Shown piece after piece: positions 32,112 to 42,897 of a stretch of 64,000 bases of DNA. The DNA is from Cupriavidus pauculus. GTDB taxonomy: Bacteria > Pseudomonadota > Gammaproteobacteria > Burkholderiales > Burkholderiaceae. Position 1 is the first letter of the stretch, and the number at the start of each line of letters is the position of its first letter. The translations under genes were made by a program, and so were the position numbers. Location of the stretch: assembly GCF_022179805.1 (NCBI RefSeq), contig NZ_BPUO01000004.1:62001-126000 (forward strand), read 5' to 3'. Under the pieces are notes generated by a model, which made no database searches, was not told where the DNA came from, and saw nothing but the letters and a program-made list of their open reading frames with translations.

Positions 32112-33350
32112 TCAGGCATCTCCACTCATCAGTCCTGCCGACAGGGAGGCGCCGGCAGCTGCCTGGACGGGCACGCGGGCGGTGGCCCGCGTGATGACCT
32201 CCTCGGCGACGCGTGCCGTTTTCCTGATTTCCGCATCGCTCAGGGTCGGGTGCACCAGGAACATCAGGCTGGCTTCACCCAGCAACTTCGCATTGGGCAA
32301 GCGCCGTGCCGGGCGCCAGCCAGTGCCGTCGAACGCCTTCTCGCGATAGGCCTCGGTGCAGCCGCCTGGATAGCACGGCACGCCCTGTGCCTGGATCTCG
32401 GCCACGATACGATCGCGGCTCCAGCCATCGGCCAGCAATCCCGGGCGGAGGAATGCATAGAACTTGTACCAGGCGGGCTGTGCGTGTGCCGGACACGACG
32501 GCAATCGCACGGCGTCGCACAATCGAAGCGCTTCGGCAATGACGTCTGCGTTGGCCGCGCGCTGCGCCGTCCATTGCGTCATGCGTGCCAACTGTATCCG
32601 CCCGATGACGGCCTGCATTTCCAGCATGCGCCAGTTCGTCCCGAAGGATTCATGCAACCACCGGAAGCCCGGAGGGTGCTCGCGTCCATAGACGGCGTCC
32701 CAGCTCTTGCCATGGTCCTTGTACGACCACATGCGGGACCATAGCGCCTTCGAGTTGGTCGTCACCATGCCGCCCTCGCCGCCGGTGGTCATGATCTTGT
32801 CCTGGCAGAAGGACCATGCACCGATGTCGCCGATCGCGCCGACCGACCGGCCCTTGTACCGTGCACCATGCGCCTGGGCGCAATCCTCGATCACCTTGAT
32901 CCCGCGCTCACCCGCCAGCGCCATGATCGGGTCCATGTCACACGGTATGCCGGCCAGGTGTACGCACAGGATCGCCCGCGTCCTTGGCGTCAGGACCTTG
33001 CGGATCGTCGCCGCCGAAAGATTGCCGCTGGCAAGCTCGACGTCCGCGAATACCGGCGTCGCTCCCGCATTCACCACGCTGGAAATGCTGGCGATGAAGG
33101 TACGCGGCGTCACCACGACCTCGTCGCCCGGTCCAATGTCCAGGGCCTTCAGCGCGATGTCCAGCGCGAGCGTCCCGTTTGCCAGCGCGACCGCATGCGC
33201 CGTCCCCACCCAGGTGGCGAACTCCTCCTCGAACTTCCGGCATTCCGCGCCCGTCCAGTAGTTCACCCGGTTCGAGAGCAAGACCTGTTGCACGGCTGCG
33301 GCCTCGTCGGCGGAGAAGCTCGGCCAGGGAGAGAATCCGGTATCCAGCAT
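32112..33350 (-). CDS. DegT/DnrJ/EryC1/StrS family sugar aminotransferase
   Basis: This is a 412-residue PLP enzyme of the sugar aminotransferase family. It has ALANGTLALDIALKALDIGPGDEVVV, the IEDCAQAHGARYKG substrate/PLP loop, and the PLP Lys in SFCQDKIMTTGGEGG. Together with the 4,6-dehydratase gene on the other side of the divergent promoter (33842) it could form UDP-4-amino-4,6-dideoxy-GlcNAc, as PglE does. Start 33350 has GAGG nine bases upstream; ATG 33356 is too close to it. The C-terminal ~30 residues are an Ala-rich tail. Confidence 0.88.
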   Translation of the reverse strand: MLDTGFSPWPSFSADEAAAVQQVLLSNRVNYWTGAECRKFEEEFATWVGTAHAVALANGTLALDIALKALDIGPGDEVVVTPRTFIASISSVVNAGATPVFADVELASGNLSAATIRKVLTPRTRAILCVHLAGIPCDMDPIMALAGERGIKVIEDCAQAHGARYKGRSVGAIGDIGAWSFCQDKIMTTGGEGGMVTTNSKALWSRMWSYKDHGKSWDAVYGREHPPGFRWLHESFGTNWRMLEMQAVIGRIQLARMTQWTAQRAANADVIAEALRLCDAVRLPSCPAHAQPAWYKFYAFLRPGLLADGWSRDRIVAEIQAQGVPCYPGGCTEAYREKAFDGTGWRPARRLPNAKLLGEASLMFLVHPTLSDAEIRKTARVAEEVITRATARVPVQAAAGASLSAGLMSGDA

Positions 33351-33841
33351 GGTCATCCACCTCGGAAATCGTTGTCAGGGTAAGTGCTGCCAATCGGGCC
33401 GTTCACGACGCGCCCCAATCCGCGCGACGCGACACACCCCGTCCGACGGAATGCGTTCATCTAATCAAACTTGCATAGGCAAGTGAAGGCCGTCATGTGG
33501 CCTAGACCACTCAGTTGAGGTGGAAGCGCGCTGGCGTGCAGGCGCCGCTACGTACGCGAGCACACGTAGTCGTGTTGCATGTCCCGAAGCAACATCAATA
33601 CTTCCTTCCATCGGGTCGTGCGTCGACGAAATCGGTCACGCTGCCGGCGTGAAGGAAATCGGGAGCCACGCTCAAGCCAGCATGACCCTTGAAGGCCACC
33701 AGCCGGTGGACCTTCCCATGAAAAGAACAACCATCGAGCCATGCAGAACCGCTTGCACCCAATCCTTTGTCCCTCGGGGTATCCGGACGCCTGTCCGGTA
33801 GTCGTCGGACGTCGTCCCATCACGGCATGGGGTAGCGGCAA
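33351..33841. other. divergent EPS promoter region
   Basis: These 490 bp separate the minus-strand DegT unit from the plus-strand 4,6-dehydratase unit. They hold the conserved EPS element (33459-33510, minus), an ACTTGC-atag-GCAAGT dyad inside its spacer (33469-33484), and a GAAGGCCACC/GGTGGACCTTC hairpin (about 33691-33715). No gene was identified. Confidence 0.6.
33459..33510 (-). promoter_or_regulatory. conserved EPS promoter element, copy 1
   Basis: On the minus strand, GTGGTC-TA-GGCCAC (33510-33497) is followed after exactly 29 bp by TGATTAGAT (33467-33459). The 29-bp spacing equals that in the copies at 44085, 49784 and 61464. TGnTTAGAT resembles an extended -10 box; the palindrome would then be centred near -52. 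It faces the DegT-PAP2-GNAT unit, whose start is 108 bp further on. Confidence 0.75.
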
Positions 33842-35857
33842 ATGATCAAATGGTTCTCGCAATGGCTGACCGCCCTGCCAAGACGCCGCAAGACCGCGAT
33901 CATGATTTCAGCCGATCTGCTCGCCTTGCCCCTGTGTTTCGGCTTTGCACTGTTCCTGCGCGCCGGCAACTTCGAACTGCTCGAGCGGTACGGCGTCACG
34001 CCACCGCTGATCATCGCCGCCTGCACGATTCCCGTGTTCTCCTTGAGCGGGCTGTACCGGACAGTCGTCAGGTACTTTGACCTGAAGGTCCTGTGGACGA
34101 CCGGCGCCAGCCTGGCCTGTCTGGTCGGGCTGACCTATGGGCTGTCGTTCCTCATACATCTGGACAGTCTGCCCCGCACCGGCTTGCTGATCTACTGGTT
34201 CATCGCCTTTGCCTATGTAGTGATCTCGCGCTTTGTCGCACGGGCGTTGCTGACACGCTCGCAGCAGGTCCGGAGTGCGCAGCCCGGGCCCTCGGCCTCG
34301 CGCGTGGGCATCTTCGGCGCCGGCGAAGCGGGCTTCCAGCTCGCCATTGCCATGCGTGCCAGCCTAGGCCACAAGGCCGTCTGCTTCTTTGACGACGACT
34401 TCACGCTCGACGGCAAGGTCTTTGCCGACCTGCGCGTCTATCACAGCAACCAGATGCGCGAGCAGATCCGACTGCACGCCATCAATGAAGTCGTGCTGGC
34501 CGTTCCAAGCCTGCCGGTCGAGCGTCGCCGCCAGATCGTTGACAAGCTGCACCGCTATTCGGTCAGCGTTCGCATGCTGCCGACCTTGCTCGAACTCGTG
34601 GACCGCAAGATCACCGTGCAGTCCATCCGCGACGTCCGGGTGGAGGATCTGCTGGGCCGCGACATCGTCCCGCCGCGAGAAGACCTGTTCGCCAAATGCA
34701 CGCAACGCAAGACGGTCATGGTCACCGGCGCGGGTGGCTCCATCGGGAATGAGCTGTGCCGGCAGATCGCCACGCAGGAGCCGCAGCGCCTCATCCTGTT
34801 CGACCACTCCGAATACGCGCTCTATACGATCGAACAGGAACTGCGCCAACGCTATCCTGAACTGCCGATCACGGCCCGGATCGGCTCGGTGTGCGACGCC
34901 GAAGCTGTCTCGGCCGCATTGCGCGGCCAGCAGGTGGACACCATCTATCACGCGGCGGCCTACAAGCATGTGCCGTTGGTGGAAGGGAACATGTCCGAGG
35001 GCATCCGCAACAATGTGCTGGGCTCTCTGACCATTGCCGACCTGGCGGACCACTTCGGCGTCGAGACCTGCGTGCTGATCTCCACCGACAAGGCGGTCCG
35101 CCCCACCAATGTCATGGGTGCAAGCAAACGGACTGCGGAACTGATCTTTCAAGCCGCTGCCGCCCGTCCCAATACCAGAACCACGTTCTCGATGGTGCGT
35201 TTTGGCAATGTCCTGGGCTCGTCCGGGTCGGTGGTGCCACTGTTCCGCAAGCAGATCCGTGCGGGCGGGCCCATCACCATCACGCATCCCGATGTCATCC
35301 GCTTCTTCATGCTGATCCCGGAAGCTGCCCAGTTGGTAATCCAGGCCGGCGCGATGGCGAAAGGCGGGGAGGTCTTCGTGCTGGACATGGGGCAGCCGGT
35401 GCGCATCATCGACCTTGCCCGCACGATGATCGAGATGTCCGGGCTGGTGGAAAAGACACGCAAGAACCCCGCCGGCGACATCGAAATCAAGGTCGTGGGG
35501 TTGCGTCCGGGCGAGAAGCTTTTCGAAGAGCTCCTGATCGGTGGCGAGGTGACGCCCAGTAGGCACGAGCGCATCCTGTGCTCGAACGAACCGTTCCTCG
35601 AAGCCTCCGTGTTGCATGCCAAGCTCGATCGCCTGTTCGCGGCCTGCGAGACCCGCGACGAACTGGAGATCCAGATCGCGATACAGAGTCTGGTCTACGA
35701 ATACACCCCCTACAGCTCCCTGGATTCGCCCGCCCGCAAGGCCGTGGCAACGACTCCGCCGTCGTCGCGCGCCCCGGCATCGCGCTGGCACCCGCCCTCG
35801 GAAGCCGACGTGGACCTGCCGCAGGCCACGTTGTCCAATCCGAGCGAGGCTGGCTGA
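33842..35857 (+). CDS. membrane-bound UDP-GlcNAc 4,6-dehydratase (WbpM/PglF/CapD family)
   Basis: This 671-residue protein is of full WbpM length. It has four predicted membrane helices (about residues 15-130), a CoA-binding-like domain (GIFGAGEAGFQLA, about 155), and a C-terminal extended SDR domain. The NAD motif TGAGGSIG lies near 294, with YHAAAYKHVPLVE, STDKAVRPTNVMGASKR (the family's M-x3-K in place of Y-x3-K) and RFGNVLGSSGSVVP. It makes UDP-4-keto-6-deoxy-GlcNAc, the precursor of diamino-trideoxy sugars. It is the first gene of a plus-strand EPS unit and is divergent from a DegT aminotransferase. The C-terminal ~60 residues are Ala/Pro-rich. Confidence 0.93.
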   Translation: MIKWFSQWLTALPRRRKTAIMISADLLALPLCFGFALFLRAGNFELLERYGVTPPLIIAACTIPVFSLSGLYRTVVRYFDLKVLWTTGASLACLVGLTYGLSFLIHLDSLPRTGLLIYWFIAFAYVVISRFVARALLTRSQQVRSAQPGPSASRVGIFGAGEAGFQLAIAMRASLGHKAVCFFDDDFTLDGKVFADLRVYHSNQMREQIRLHAINEVVLAVPSLPVERRRQIVDKLHRYSVSVRMLPTLLELVDRKITVQSIRDVRVEDLLGRDIVPPREDLFAKCTQRKTVMVTGAGGSIGNELCRQIATQEPQRLILFDHSEYALYTIEQELRQRYPELPITARIGSVCDAEAVSAALRGQQVDTIYHAAAYKHVPLVEGNMSEGIRNNVLGSLTIADLADHFGVETCVLISTDKAVRPTNVMGASKRTAELIFQAAAARPNTRTTFSMVRFGNVLGSSGSVVPLFRKQIRAGGPITITHPDVIRFFMLIPEAAQLVIQAGAMAKGGEVFVLDMGQPVRIIDLARTMIEMSGLVEKTRKNPAGDIEIKVVGLRPGEKLFEELLIGGEVTPSRHERILCSNEPFLEASVLHAKLDRLFAACETRDELEIQIAIQSLVYEYTPYSSLDSPARKAVATTPPSSRAPASRWHPPSEADVDLPQATLSNPSEAG

Positions 35858-35903
35858 AGGTTGCCGTGGACGCATCCGCCGGCGAACGGCATGAGAGGAA
35901 TCG

Positions 35904-37025
35904 ATGAACAGTGCGAATGTGATCGCCAATGCCGCGACGGACGTGGCCCCACCGACTTTCGACCCCCGCCCGCAAGGGGATACCGGCCACCGCCCCGAAC
36001 TCGCGCCCGTGGCAAGCACGGCCACTGCGGCCACCAGGGACGTCGCCGGGACCGAGGTAGCGGCCGAGACCGCACAAGCGCGCTACCGCCAGCACTGCAA
36101 TACGGCTGCGAACATTCCGCTATTCAGCCAGGCGTGGTGGCTGGACGCCACCGCCGGCCCCGGCAACTGGAGCGCCACGCTGGTCGAACGTGGTGGCCAG
36201 ATCGTGGCAAGCATGCCCTACGCGACCCGGCACATGTACGGGTTTAACGTCATTGCCCAGCCGGCACTGGCCAAGATGCACGGCCCGTGGCTGGCACCCA
36301 TGGATGGCAAGCCGGCAAGGGTGCTGGGCCAGCAGAAGGAGTTGATGGACGACCTGATCGCGCAGCTGCCACGGTTCGACCATTTCCAGCAGCACTGGGC
36401 CCCCAACCATACCAACTGGCTGCCCTTTTGCTGGAAGGGGTTCCGTCAGACCACCAAGTACACCTACGTACTCGATGATCTGTCGGACCAGGACGCGCTC
36501 TGGAACGGCTTGCAGCCCAACATCCGCGCCGAGATCCGCAAGGCGTCCTCGCGCCATGGCCTCGAGGTTCGCGACGACCTGGGCATCGACGAATTCATCA
36601 AGCTGAACAAACAGGTCTTCTTGCGGCAGGGCATGGCGCAACCCTACACGGAGGATTACGTCCGCCGCCTTGACGCCGCGTGCGCGGAACGCGGCGCACG
36701 CAGGATCCTCATCGCCGTGGACAAGGAAGGCCGTCGTCATTCCGGTGTCTATCTGGTCTGGGATGGGCGTGTTGCCTATTACCTGATGGGCGGCTCGGAC
36801 CCCGTGCTGCGGACCAGTGGCGCGGCCAGCCTGTGCATGTGGGAAGCGATCCGCTACGCGTCCGGCGTGACACGTAGCTTTGACTTCGAAGGGTCGATGC
36901 TGGAACCGGTCGAGCGCTTTTTCCGGGCATTCGGGGCCAGACAGCAGCCTTACTTCTTCATTCAAAAGACTCCCTCTCGCATCCTGCAGGCTTACCTGTT
37001 CGTGCGTTCGCTCCGTCAATCCTGA
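35904..37025 (+). CDS. GNAT/FemAB-like acyltransferase (EPS copy A)
   Basis: This is a 373-residue protein. The first ~58 residues are Ala/Thr/Pro-rich and absent from its paralogue. The rest is closely similar to the protein at 45558-46523, with shared VLGQQKELM, LPRFDHF, HTNWLPFCWKGFRQTTKYTYV, NIRAEIRKAS and SFDFEGSMLEPVERFFRAFGA. This is the Acetyltransf_6 (CelD/BcsL-like) type seen in EPS loci, probably modifying a repeat-unit sugar. AGAGGAA precedes ATG 35904. The N-terminal extension is odd and could be a linker to a partner or the membrane. Confidence 0.78.
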   Translation: MNSANVIANAATDVAPPTFDPRPQGDTGHRPELAPVASTATAATRDVAGTEVAAETAQARYRQHCNTAANIPLFSQAWWLDATAGPGNWSATLVERGGQIVASMPYATRHMYGFNVIAQPALAKMHGPWLAPMDGKPARVLGQQKELMDDLIAQLPRFDHFQQHWAPNHTNWLPFCWKGFRQTTKYTYVLDDLSDQDALWNGLQPNIRAEIRKASSRHGLEVRDDLGIDEFIKLNKQVFLRQGMAQPYTEDYVRRLDAACAERGARRILIAVDKEGRRHSGVYLVWDGRVAYYLMGGSDPVLRTSGAASLCMWEAIRYASGVTRSFDFEGSMLEPVERFFRAFGARQQPYFFIQKTPSRILQAYLFVRSLRQS

Positions 37026-37335
37026 TGCATTGGCTGGCGTGACGATGCCTGGTGCGTCGACGTGCCTTGCAATCGCGTCGTCGATGCATCGTGCTGCGCA
37101 GGGATGCGCGGTCACCCCCCCTCTGTTCGGATGCTGGGCATACCACCTGGCCCGCGTCCGTGCGGCCGCGCACATTGCCGGCGCGCCGCAACGTTGTGTG
37201 CGGGCGACAACAATGCCCGCATCTCTGCAGGACCGGAAGTTTCTAGAATCCAAGCACGGCTGATCAATCCAGCGCTGTCAGCTTGCACGCCAGTCCGACT
37301 CAAGCGAGTTCAACCACAAATCTTCTGATTCCATT
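37026..37335. other. intergenic gap with no identified gene
   Basis: This is a 310-bp gap inside the plus-strand EPS genes. Short frames on both strands have no Shine-Dalgarno. A TTGTGTG/CGACAA partial dyad (37194-37210) and TTCTAGAAT (37241-37249) may be part of a promoter for the following wbp genes; they do not match the four-copy EPS element. Confidence 0.35.
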
Positions 37336-38652
37336 ATGTCGAGCCCAATTGCCAAAGAACTCATCGAACGGATCAAGAACAGGGAGTCCATTATCGGCAT
37401 CGTCGGCCTGGGTTATGTCGGGCTGCCCTTGATGCTGCGCTACTGCGCAATCGGGTTTCGTGTGTTGGGTATCGACATCGACGAGAGCAAGGTTGCCAAG
37501 CTGAATGCCGGGCAAAGCTACATCGAGCATATCCCCGCGAGCAGCATCGGCCGTGCCCGCGAGACCGGATTCGAGGCCACCACGGATTTCGAGCGCGCCA
37601 GCGAGTGCGATGCCATCATCCTGTGTGTGCCGACGCCGCTCAACAAGCATCGCGAACCGGACATGAGCTTCGTCATCAACACGGCGGACGCCATCAAGAA
37701 GCACTTGCGCGCCGGACAGGTGGTGTCGCTGGAAAGCACCACGTACCCCGGCACCACCGAGGAAGAACTGCTGCCTCGCATGCAGGAAGGTGGCCTGGAG
37801 GTCGGCAGCAACATCTTCCTCGTGTACTCGCCGGAGCGCGAGGACCCGGGCAATGGAAAATTCGAAACGCGCAGCATTCCCAAGATCGTCGGTGGCCAGA
37901 CGCCGGTCTGCCGCGAGGTCGGTATGGCGCTGTACGAAGTGGCGATCGATCGCGTGGTGCCGGTGAGCTCGACCAAGGCCGCCGAGATGACCAAGCTGCT
38001 CGAGAACATTCATCGTGCCGTGAACATCGGCCTGGTCAACGAAATGAAGATCGTGGCCACGCGGATGGGCATCGATATCTTCGAAGTGGTCGACGCCGCC
38101 TCGACCAAGCCCTTCGGCTTCACCGCCTACTATCCTGGACCCGGCCTCGGCGGGCATTGCATTCCCATCGATCCGTTCTACCTGACCTGGAAGGCCCGCG
38201 AGTACGGCTTGCACACCCGCTTCATCGAGCTGTCCGGTGAAGTCAACAAGGCCATGCCGGAGTACGTGGTCAGCCGGCTGGTGGAGGGGCTGAACCAGCA
38301 GGGCAAGGCGCTCAAGGGCTGCCGGGTGCTGATGCTGGGCATCGCGTACAAGAAGAACGTCGATGACATGCGCGAATCGCCGTCAGTAGAGATCATGGAA
38401 CAGATTCGCGCACGCGGCGCGACGATCGCCTACAGCGATCCGCACGTCCCGGTGTTTCCAAAGATGCGTGAGCATCAATTCGATCTGTCGAGCGTGCCGC
38501 TCGATGGCGAAACGCTCCGCGACTTCGACGCCGTGGTGCTGGCCACCGATCACGATGCCTTCGACTATCTCCTGATCCGCCAGCACGCGAAGCTCCTCAT
38601 TGACAGCCGCGGCAAGTACCGCGCGTCGTACGCAAACGTCATCAAGGCCTGA
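37336..38652 (+). CDS. wbpA: UDP-N-acetylglucosamine 6-dehydrogenase-like nucleotide sugar dehydrogenase
   Basis: This 438-residue enzyme oxidises C6 of a UDP-hexosamine to the uronic acid with NAD. The NAD-binding motif is [13 protein letters not shown] (about residues 21-33), [13 protein letters not shown] follows, and the catalytic Cys is C275 in [14 protein letters not shown]. The best fit is WbpA (UDP-GlcNAc to UDP-GlcNAcA), supported by the following wbpB-, wbpD- and wbpE-like genes. It is probably the first gene of that synthesis block. Confidence 0.88.
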   Translation: MSSPIAKELIERIKNRESIIGIVGLGYVGLPLMLRYCAIGFRVLGIDIDESKVAKLNAGQSYIEHIPASSIGRARETGFEATTDFERASECDAIILCVPTPLNKHREPDMSFVINTADAIKKHLRAGQVVSLESTTYPGTTEEELLPRMQEGGLEVGSNIFLVYSPEREDPGNGKFETRSIPKIVGGQTPVCREVGMALYEVAIDRVVPVSSTKAAEMTKLLENIHRAVNIGLVNEMKIVATRMGIDIFEVVDAASTKPFGFTAYYPGPGLGGHCIPIDPFYLTWKAREYGLHTRFIELSGEVNKAMPEYVVSRLVEGLNQQGKALKGCRVLMLGIAYKKNVDDMRESPSVEIMEQIRARGATIAYSDPHVPVFPKMREHQFDLSSVPLDGETLRDFDAVVLATDHDAFDYLLIRQHAKLLIDSRGKYRASYANVIKA

Positions 38653-39621
<969 letters not shown>

Positions 39622-39628
39622 GGCTGTG

Positions 39629-40210
39629 ATGACGAACCAAGTACATACGTCGGCCATCGTCGACGAAGGCGCCCAGATCGGCGAAGGCTCGCGCGTCTGG
39701 CACTTTGTGCATGTCTGCGGCGGCGCGCGCATCGGCCGCCATTGCTCGCTCGGCCAGAACGTGTTCGTAGGCAACCGTGTCGTCATCGGTGACCACGTCA
39801 AGATCCAGAACAACGTCTCGGTCTACGACAACGTCACGCTGGAGGACGGCGTCTTCTGCGGCCCCAGCATGGTGTTCACCAATGTCTACAACCCGCGCTC
39901 GCTGATCGAGCGCAAGGGCGAGTACCGTGACACGCTGGTGAAGCGGGGGGCCACCCTCGGCGCGAATTGCACCATCGTCTGCGGTGTCGTGATCGGCGAA
40001 TATGCATTCGTCGGCGCAGGCGCCGTGGTCAACAAGAACGTGCCTGCCTATGCGCTGATGGTCGGCGTTCCTGCCCGGCAGATCGGGTGGATGAGCGAAT
40101 TCGGCGAACAGCTTGACCTGCCCGTGCGCGGCGAGGGCGAGGCCGTCTGCCCAAATAGCGGGCAGCGCTACGTCCTGGATGGCACAACACTGCACAAGGC
40201 CGCAGCCTGA
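39629..40210 (+). CDS. wbpD: UDP-2-acetamido-3-amino-uronate N-acetyltransferase (WbpD-like)
   Basis: This 193-residue left-handed beta-helix enzyme has hexapeptide repeats ([21 protein letters not shown] to [14 protein letters not shown]). It is very like WbpD/WlbB, with [15 protein letters not shown] and [20 protein letters not shown]. It acetylates the 3-amino group to give UDP-GlcNAc(3NAc)A. ATG 39629 starts 7 bp after the wbpB-like stop, with GAGG upstream. The longer open frame upstream lies within wbpB and is not used. Confidence 0.9.
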   Translation: MTNQVHTSAIVDEGAQIGEGSRVWHFVHVCGGARIGRHCSLGQNVFVGNRVVIGDHVKIQNNVSVYDNVTLEDGVFCGPSMVFTNVYNPRSLIERKGEYRDTLVKRGATLGANCTIVCGVVIGEYAFVGAGAVVNKNVPAYALMVGVPARQIGWMSEFGEQLDLPVRGEGEAVCPNSGQRYVLDGTTLHKAAA

Positions 40211-40257
40211 GCCGGTGCCCAAATCCCCTCCGCATGCCCCCGCACAGGACATCCGCC

Positions 40258-41370
40258 ATGATCGAATTCATCGACCTCAAAGTACAGCAAGCCCGCCTCA
40301 AGCACGAGATCGACGCCGCCATCCAGCGCGTACTGGCGCACGGCCAGTACATTCTCGGGCCGGAAGTGGATGAGCTGGAGCGGCGGCTTGCGGAAGCGAC
40401 CGGCGCCCGGTACTGCATCAGTTGTGCCAATGGCACGGACGCGCTGCAGATCGCCCTGATGGCCCTGGGCATCGGGCCCGGCGACGAGGTCATCATGCCC
40501 GGATTCACCTATATCGCCACCGCCGAGACCGTCGCGCTGCTGGGCGCCAAGCCCGTCTATGTGGACGTGGATCCGCGCACCTGCAACCTGGACCCGGCAG
40601 TGCTCGAAGCGGCGATCACCGATTGCACCGCAGCCATCATCCCGGTCAACCTGTATGGACAGTGCGCCGATTTCGACGCCATCAATGACATCGCCGCACG
40701 CCACGCGTTGCCGGTGATCGAGGACGCCGCGCAGAGCTATGGTGCCACCTACAAGGGCCGCAGCAGCGGCAAACTGTCGACGATCGCCTGTACCAGCTTC
40801 TTTCCCAGCAAGCCGCTGGGCTGCTATGGAGACGGCGGCGCGCTCTTCACCGACGACGAGGAATTGGCCAAAGTGATGCGCCAGATCGCCCGTCATGGCC
40901 AGGACCGGCGCTACCACCACATCCGCATCGGCGTGAACAGCCGCCTGGATACATTGCAGGCCGCAATCCTGCTGGCAAAGCTGACGATCTTCGACGAGGA
41001 AGTTGAACTTCGCCAGCAGGTTGCGGCGCGCTACTGCGATCTGCTGCGTCAAGGGGGGTTCGATGCCGCGCCGCATGTCGAGCCCCACAATCGCAGCGTA
41101 TGGGCCCAGTACACGATCCGCGTGCAGGATCGCGAGGCCTTGCAGGACGTGCTGAAGGCCGCGGGCATTCCCACTGTCGTGCACTATCCGTCGCCGCTGA
41201 ACCGGCAGCCGGCGGTCGCCACCAGCCAGTCCCTGCCGGTCGGCGATGCGCTGGCGCGAGAGGTGTTGAGCCTGCCGATGCATCCGTACCTCGACCTGGC
41301 CAGCCAGCAGGCGATCTGTTCGGTCATTCTGCAGCACGCCAAGTGCCAGCCAGAGCGAGTGATGCCTTGA
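40258..41370 (+). CDS. wbpE: UDP-3-keto-GlcNAcA aminotransferase (WbpE/WlbC-like)
   Basis: This 370-residue DegT-family PLP enzyme adds the 3-amino group to the keto sugar made by the WbpB-like enzyme. It opens MIEFIDLKVQQARLKHEID with FTYIATAE, and has IEDAAQSYGATYKG and the PLP Lys in SFFPSKPLGCYGDGGA. A C-terminal YPSPLNRQPA and LSLPMHPYL are typical of WbpE. Its stop overlaps the start of the flippase gene. No WbpI-type epimerase follows, so the product may remain the gluco isomer unless the epimerase is encoded elsewhere. Confidence 0.88.
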   Translation: MIEFIDLKVQQARLKHEIDAAIQRVLAHGQYILGPEVDELERRLAEATGARYCISCANGTDALQIALMALGIGPGDEVIMPGFTYIATAETVALLGAKPVYVDVDPRTCNLDPAVLEAAITDCTAAIIPVNLYGQCADFDAINDIAARHALPVIEDAAQSYGATYKGRSSGKLSTIACTSFFPSKPLGCYGDGGALFTDDEELAKVMRQIARHGQDRRYHHIRIGVNSRLDTLQAAILLAKLTIFDEEVELRQQVAARYCDLLRQGGFDAAPHVEPHNRSVWAQYTIRVQDREALQDVLKAAGIPTVVHYPSPLNRQPAVATSQSLPVGDALAREVLSLPMHPYLDLASQQAICSVILQHAKCQPERVMP

Positions 41371-42827
41371 ACAAGCAAGCGCTTGCCGCGGACCCGGGCA
41401 CGGTGGAGAAACCCCGTGTGGGCCGAAGCATTGGCGTGCTGGTCAGCGGGCAGGCCGCCGCGCAGGTTCTGACGCTGGCGGTATCGCCCATTCTGACGCG
41501 CCTCTATTCGCCGCAGGATTTTGGTGCCGTGGCGGTCTTCGCGGGCCTGCTCGCGTTCGTCGGTGTTGTGGCCTGCCTGCGCTACGACCTCTCGATCAAC
41601 CTGCCCGCCAGTGATCGCGCTGCCGAGAACCTGGTGGCCTTGTGCTTGTTGTGTGTGACAGCAACCAGCGCGCTTTGCGCGCTCGGCGTGCTGCTCTTTG
41701 GCGATTCGCTGATCCTGGCCCTGAACTGGTCGATCGACGCCGGCGTGCTCTGGCTGCTGCCTTTTGGCGTGGCCGCGACGGGCCTCTATACCGTGATGGA
41801 ACGGTGGATGGTCCGGAAGCAGAAATTTGGCCCGCTGGCGCAAACCCGGCTGGTGCGGTCCGTGATCGCAAACCTGGTGCAACTGGGCGGTTATGGATTC
41901 GGCGTACTGGCCTTGATGGGCGGCACGGTGATTGGCCAAGGCGCTGGCGGACTGGTCTACGCGATCCGGGAAATCCGCCGCAGAGGGACCCGCAACGTGA
42001 AGCGGATCCGCATCGTTGCCCTGGCGCGCCGCTACAAGGACTTTCCGCTGTACTCCACCTGGACGGCCATGTTCAATGTGGCGGGCGTGCACCTGGTGCC
42101 GCTGATCTTCTCGGCGTTGTTCGGCGCGGCCGTGGTCGGCTACTTTGCCTTTGCGTTGCGGATGATATCGGCACCAATCTCCCTGATCGGTGCGGCAATC
42201 GGCAGTGTCTTTTTCGCCCAGGCCCCCGCTGCCCTGCGTGCCGGCCATCTACCCGAGCTGGCCGAGTCGCTGCGCCGGAAGCTGGCCAATGCTGGCATCC
42301 CGGCACTGGTGCTGCTGATATGCGCCGGGCCGGACCTGTTCGCCGTCGTGTTTGGCGAACGGTGGCGCATGGCCGGCCACTATGCACGCTGGATGGCGCC
42401 CTGGATCTACTTCCAGTTCCAGTTTTCGCCGCTCTCGTGCCTCCCTGATGTGATGGAACAGCAGAGGATGGAACTGTTCGCGCAGTTCAGCACCTTTGCA
42501 GTGCGTCTTGCCACGCTGGCGGCGTGTTACGGATTCAGTGTCGCTGCGGACTCCAGCGTTGCCGTGTTTTCCGCGGTGAGCGCCGTTGCCTATCTCGGGA
42601 TGCTGACCCTGTTCATGTCGCGGGTGGGCATTGGACTCCGGGCAATGGTGACGCACGATGCCAGGCGCCTGCTGATCTTCTGCGCCTGGGCAATGCCTTC
42701 CATCCTGCTGTTCAGTGGCGAATCCCACTGGCGGTCCCTGGTGGCCGCCGCATATTTCCTGGCCCTGTCGGCATTCTGGATGCAGCGTACGTTGCGTCCG
42801 GCGCCGGCTGGTGGTGAACGATCGTAG
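41367..42827 (+). CDS. wzx: Wzx-type polysaccharide flippase
   Basis: This is a 486-residue polytopic membrane protein with about 12-14 hydrophobic helices (e.g. VLVSGQAAAQVLTLAVSPIL and LIFSALFGAAVVGYFAFAL). It has the MATE/Wzx-like opening LTRLYSPQDFGAVAVFAGL. It would flip undecaprenyl-PP-linked repeat units across the inner membrane for Wzy polymerisation. The start appears to be TTG 41367, overlapping the wbpE stop (TTGA); no ATG occurs for about 130 codons. Downstream sit a glycosyltransferase and the polymerase. Confidence 0.85.
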   Translation: MNKQALAADPGTVEKPRVGRSIGVLVSGQAAAQVLTLAVSPILTRLYSPQDFGAVAVFAGLLAFVGVVACLRYDLSINLPASDRAAENLVALCLLCVTATSALCALGVLLFGDSLILALNWSIDAGVLWLLPFGVAATGLYTVMERWMVRKQKFGPLAQTRLVRSVIANLVQLGGYGFGVLALMGGTVIGQGAGGLVYAIREIRRRGTRNVKRIRIVALARRYKDFPLYSTWTAMFNVAGVHLVPLIFSALFGAAVVGYFAFALRMISAPISLIGAAIGSVFFAQAPAALRAGHLPELAESLRRKLANAGIPALVLLICAGPDLFAVVFGERWRMAGHYARWMAPWIYFQFQFSPLSCLPDVMEQQRMELFAQFSTFAVRLATLAACYGFSVAADSSVAVFSAVSAVAYLGMLTLFMSRVGIGLRAMVTHDARRLLIFCAWAMPSILLFSGESHWRSLVAAAYFLALSAFWMQRTLRPAPAGGERS

Positions 42828-42897
42828 CCTCGATCCGCAAGCGGACCAGGCGTACCTGTCCCGGATGCCTGTCGTGGCGTTGTAGAGGGAGTTTCAA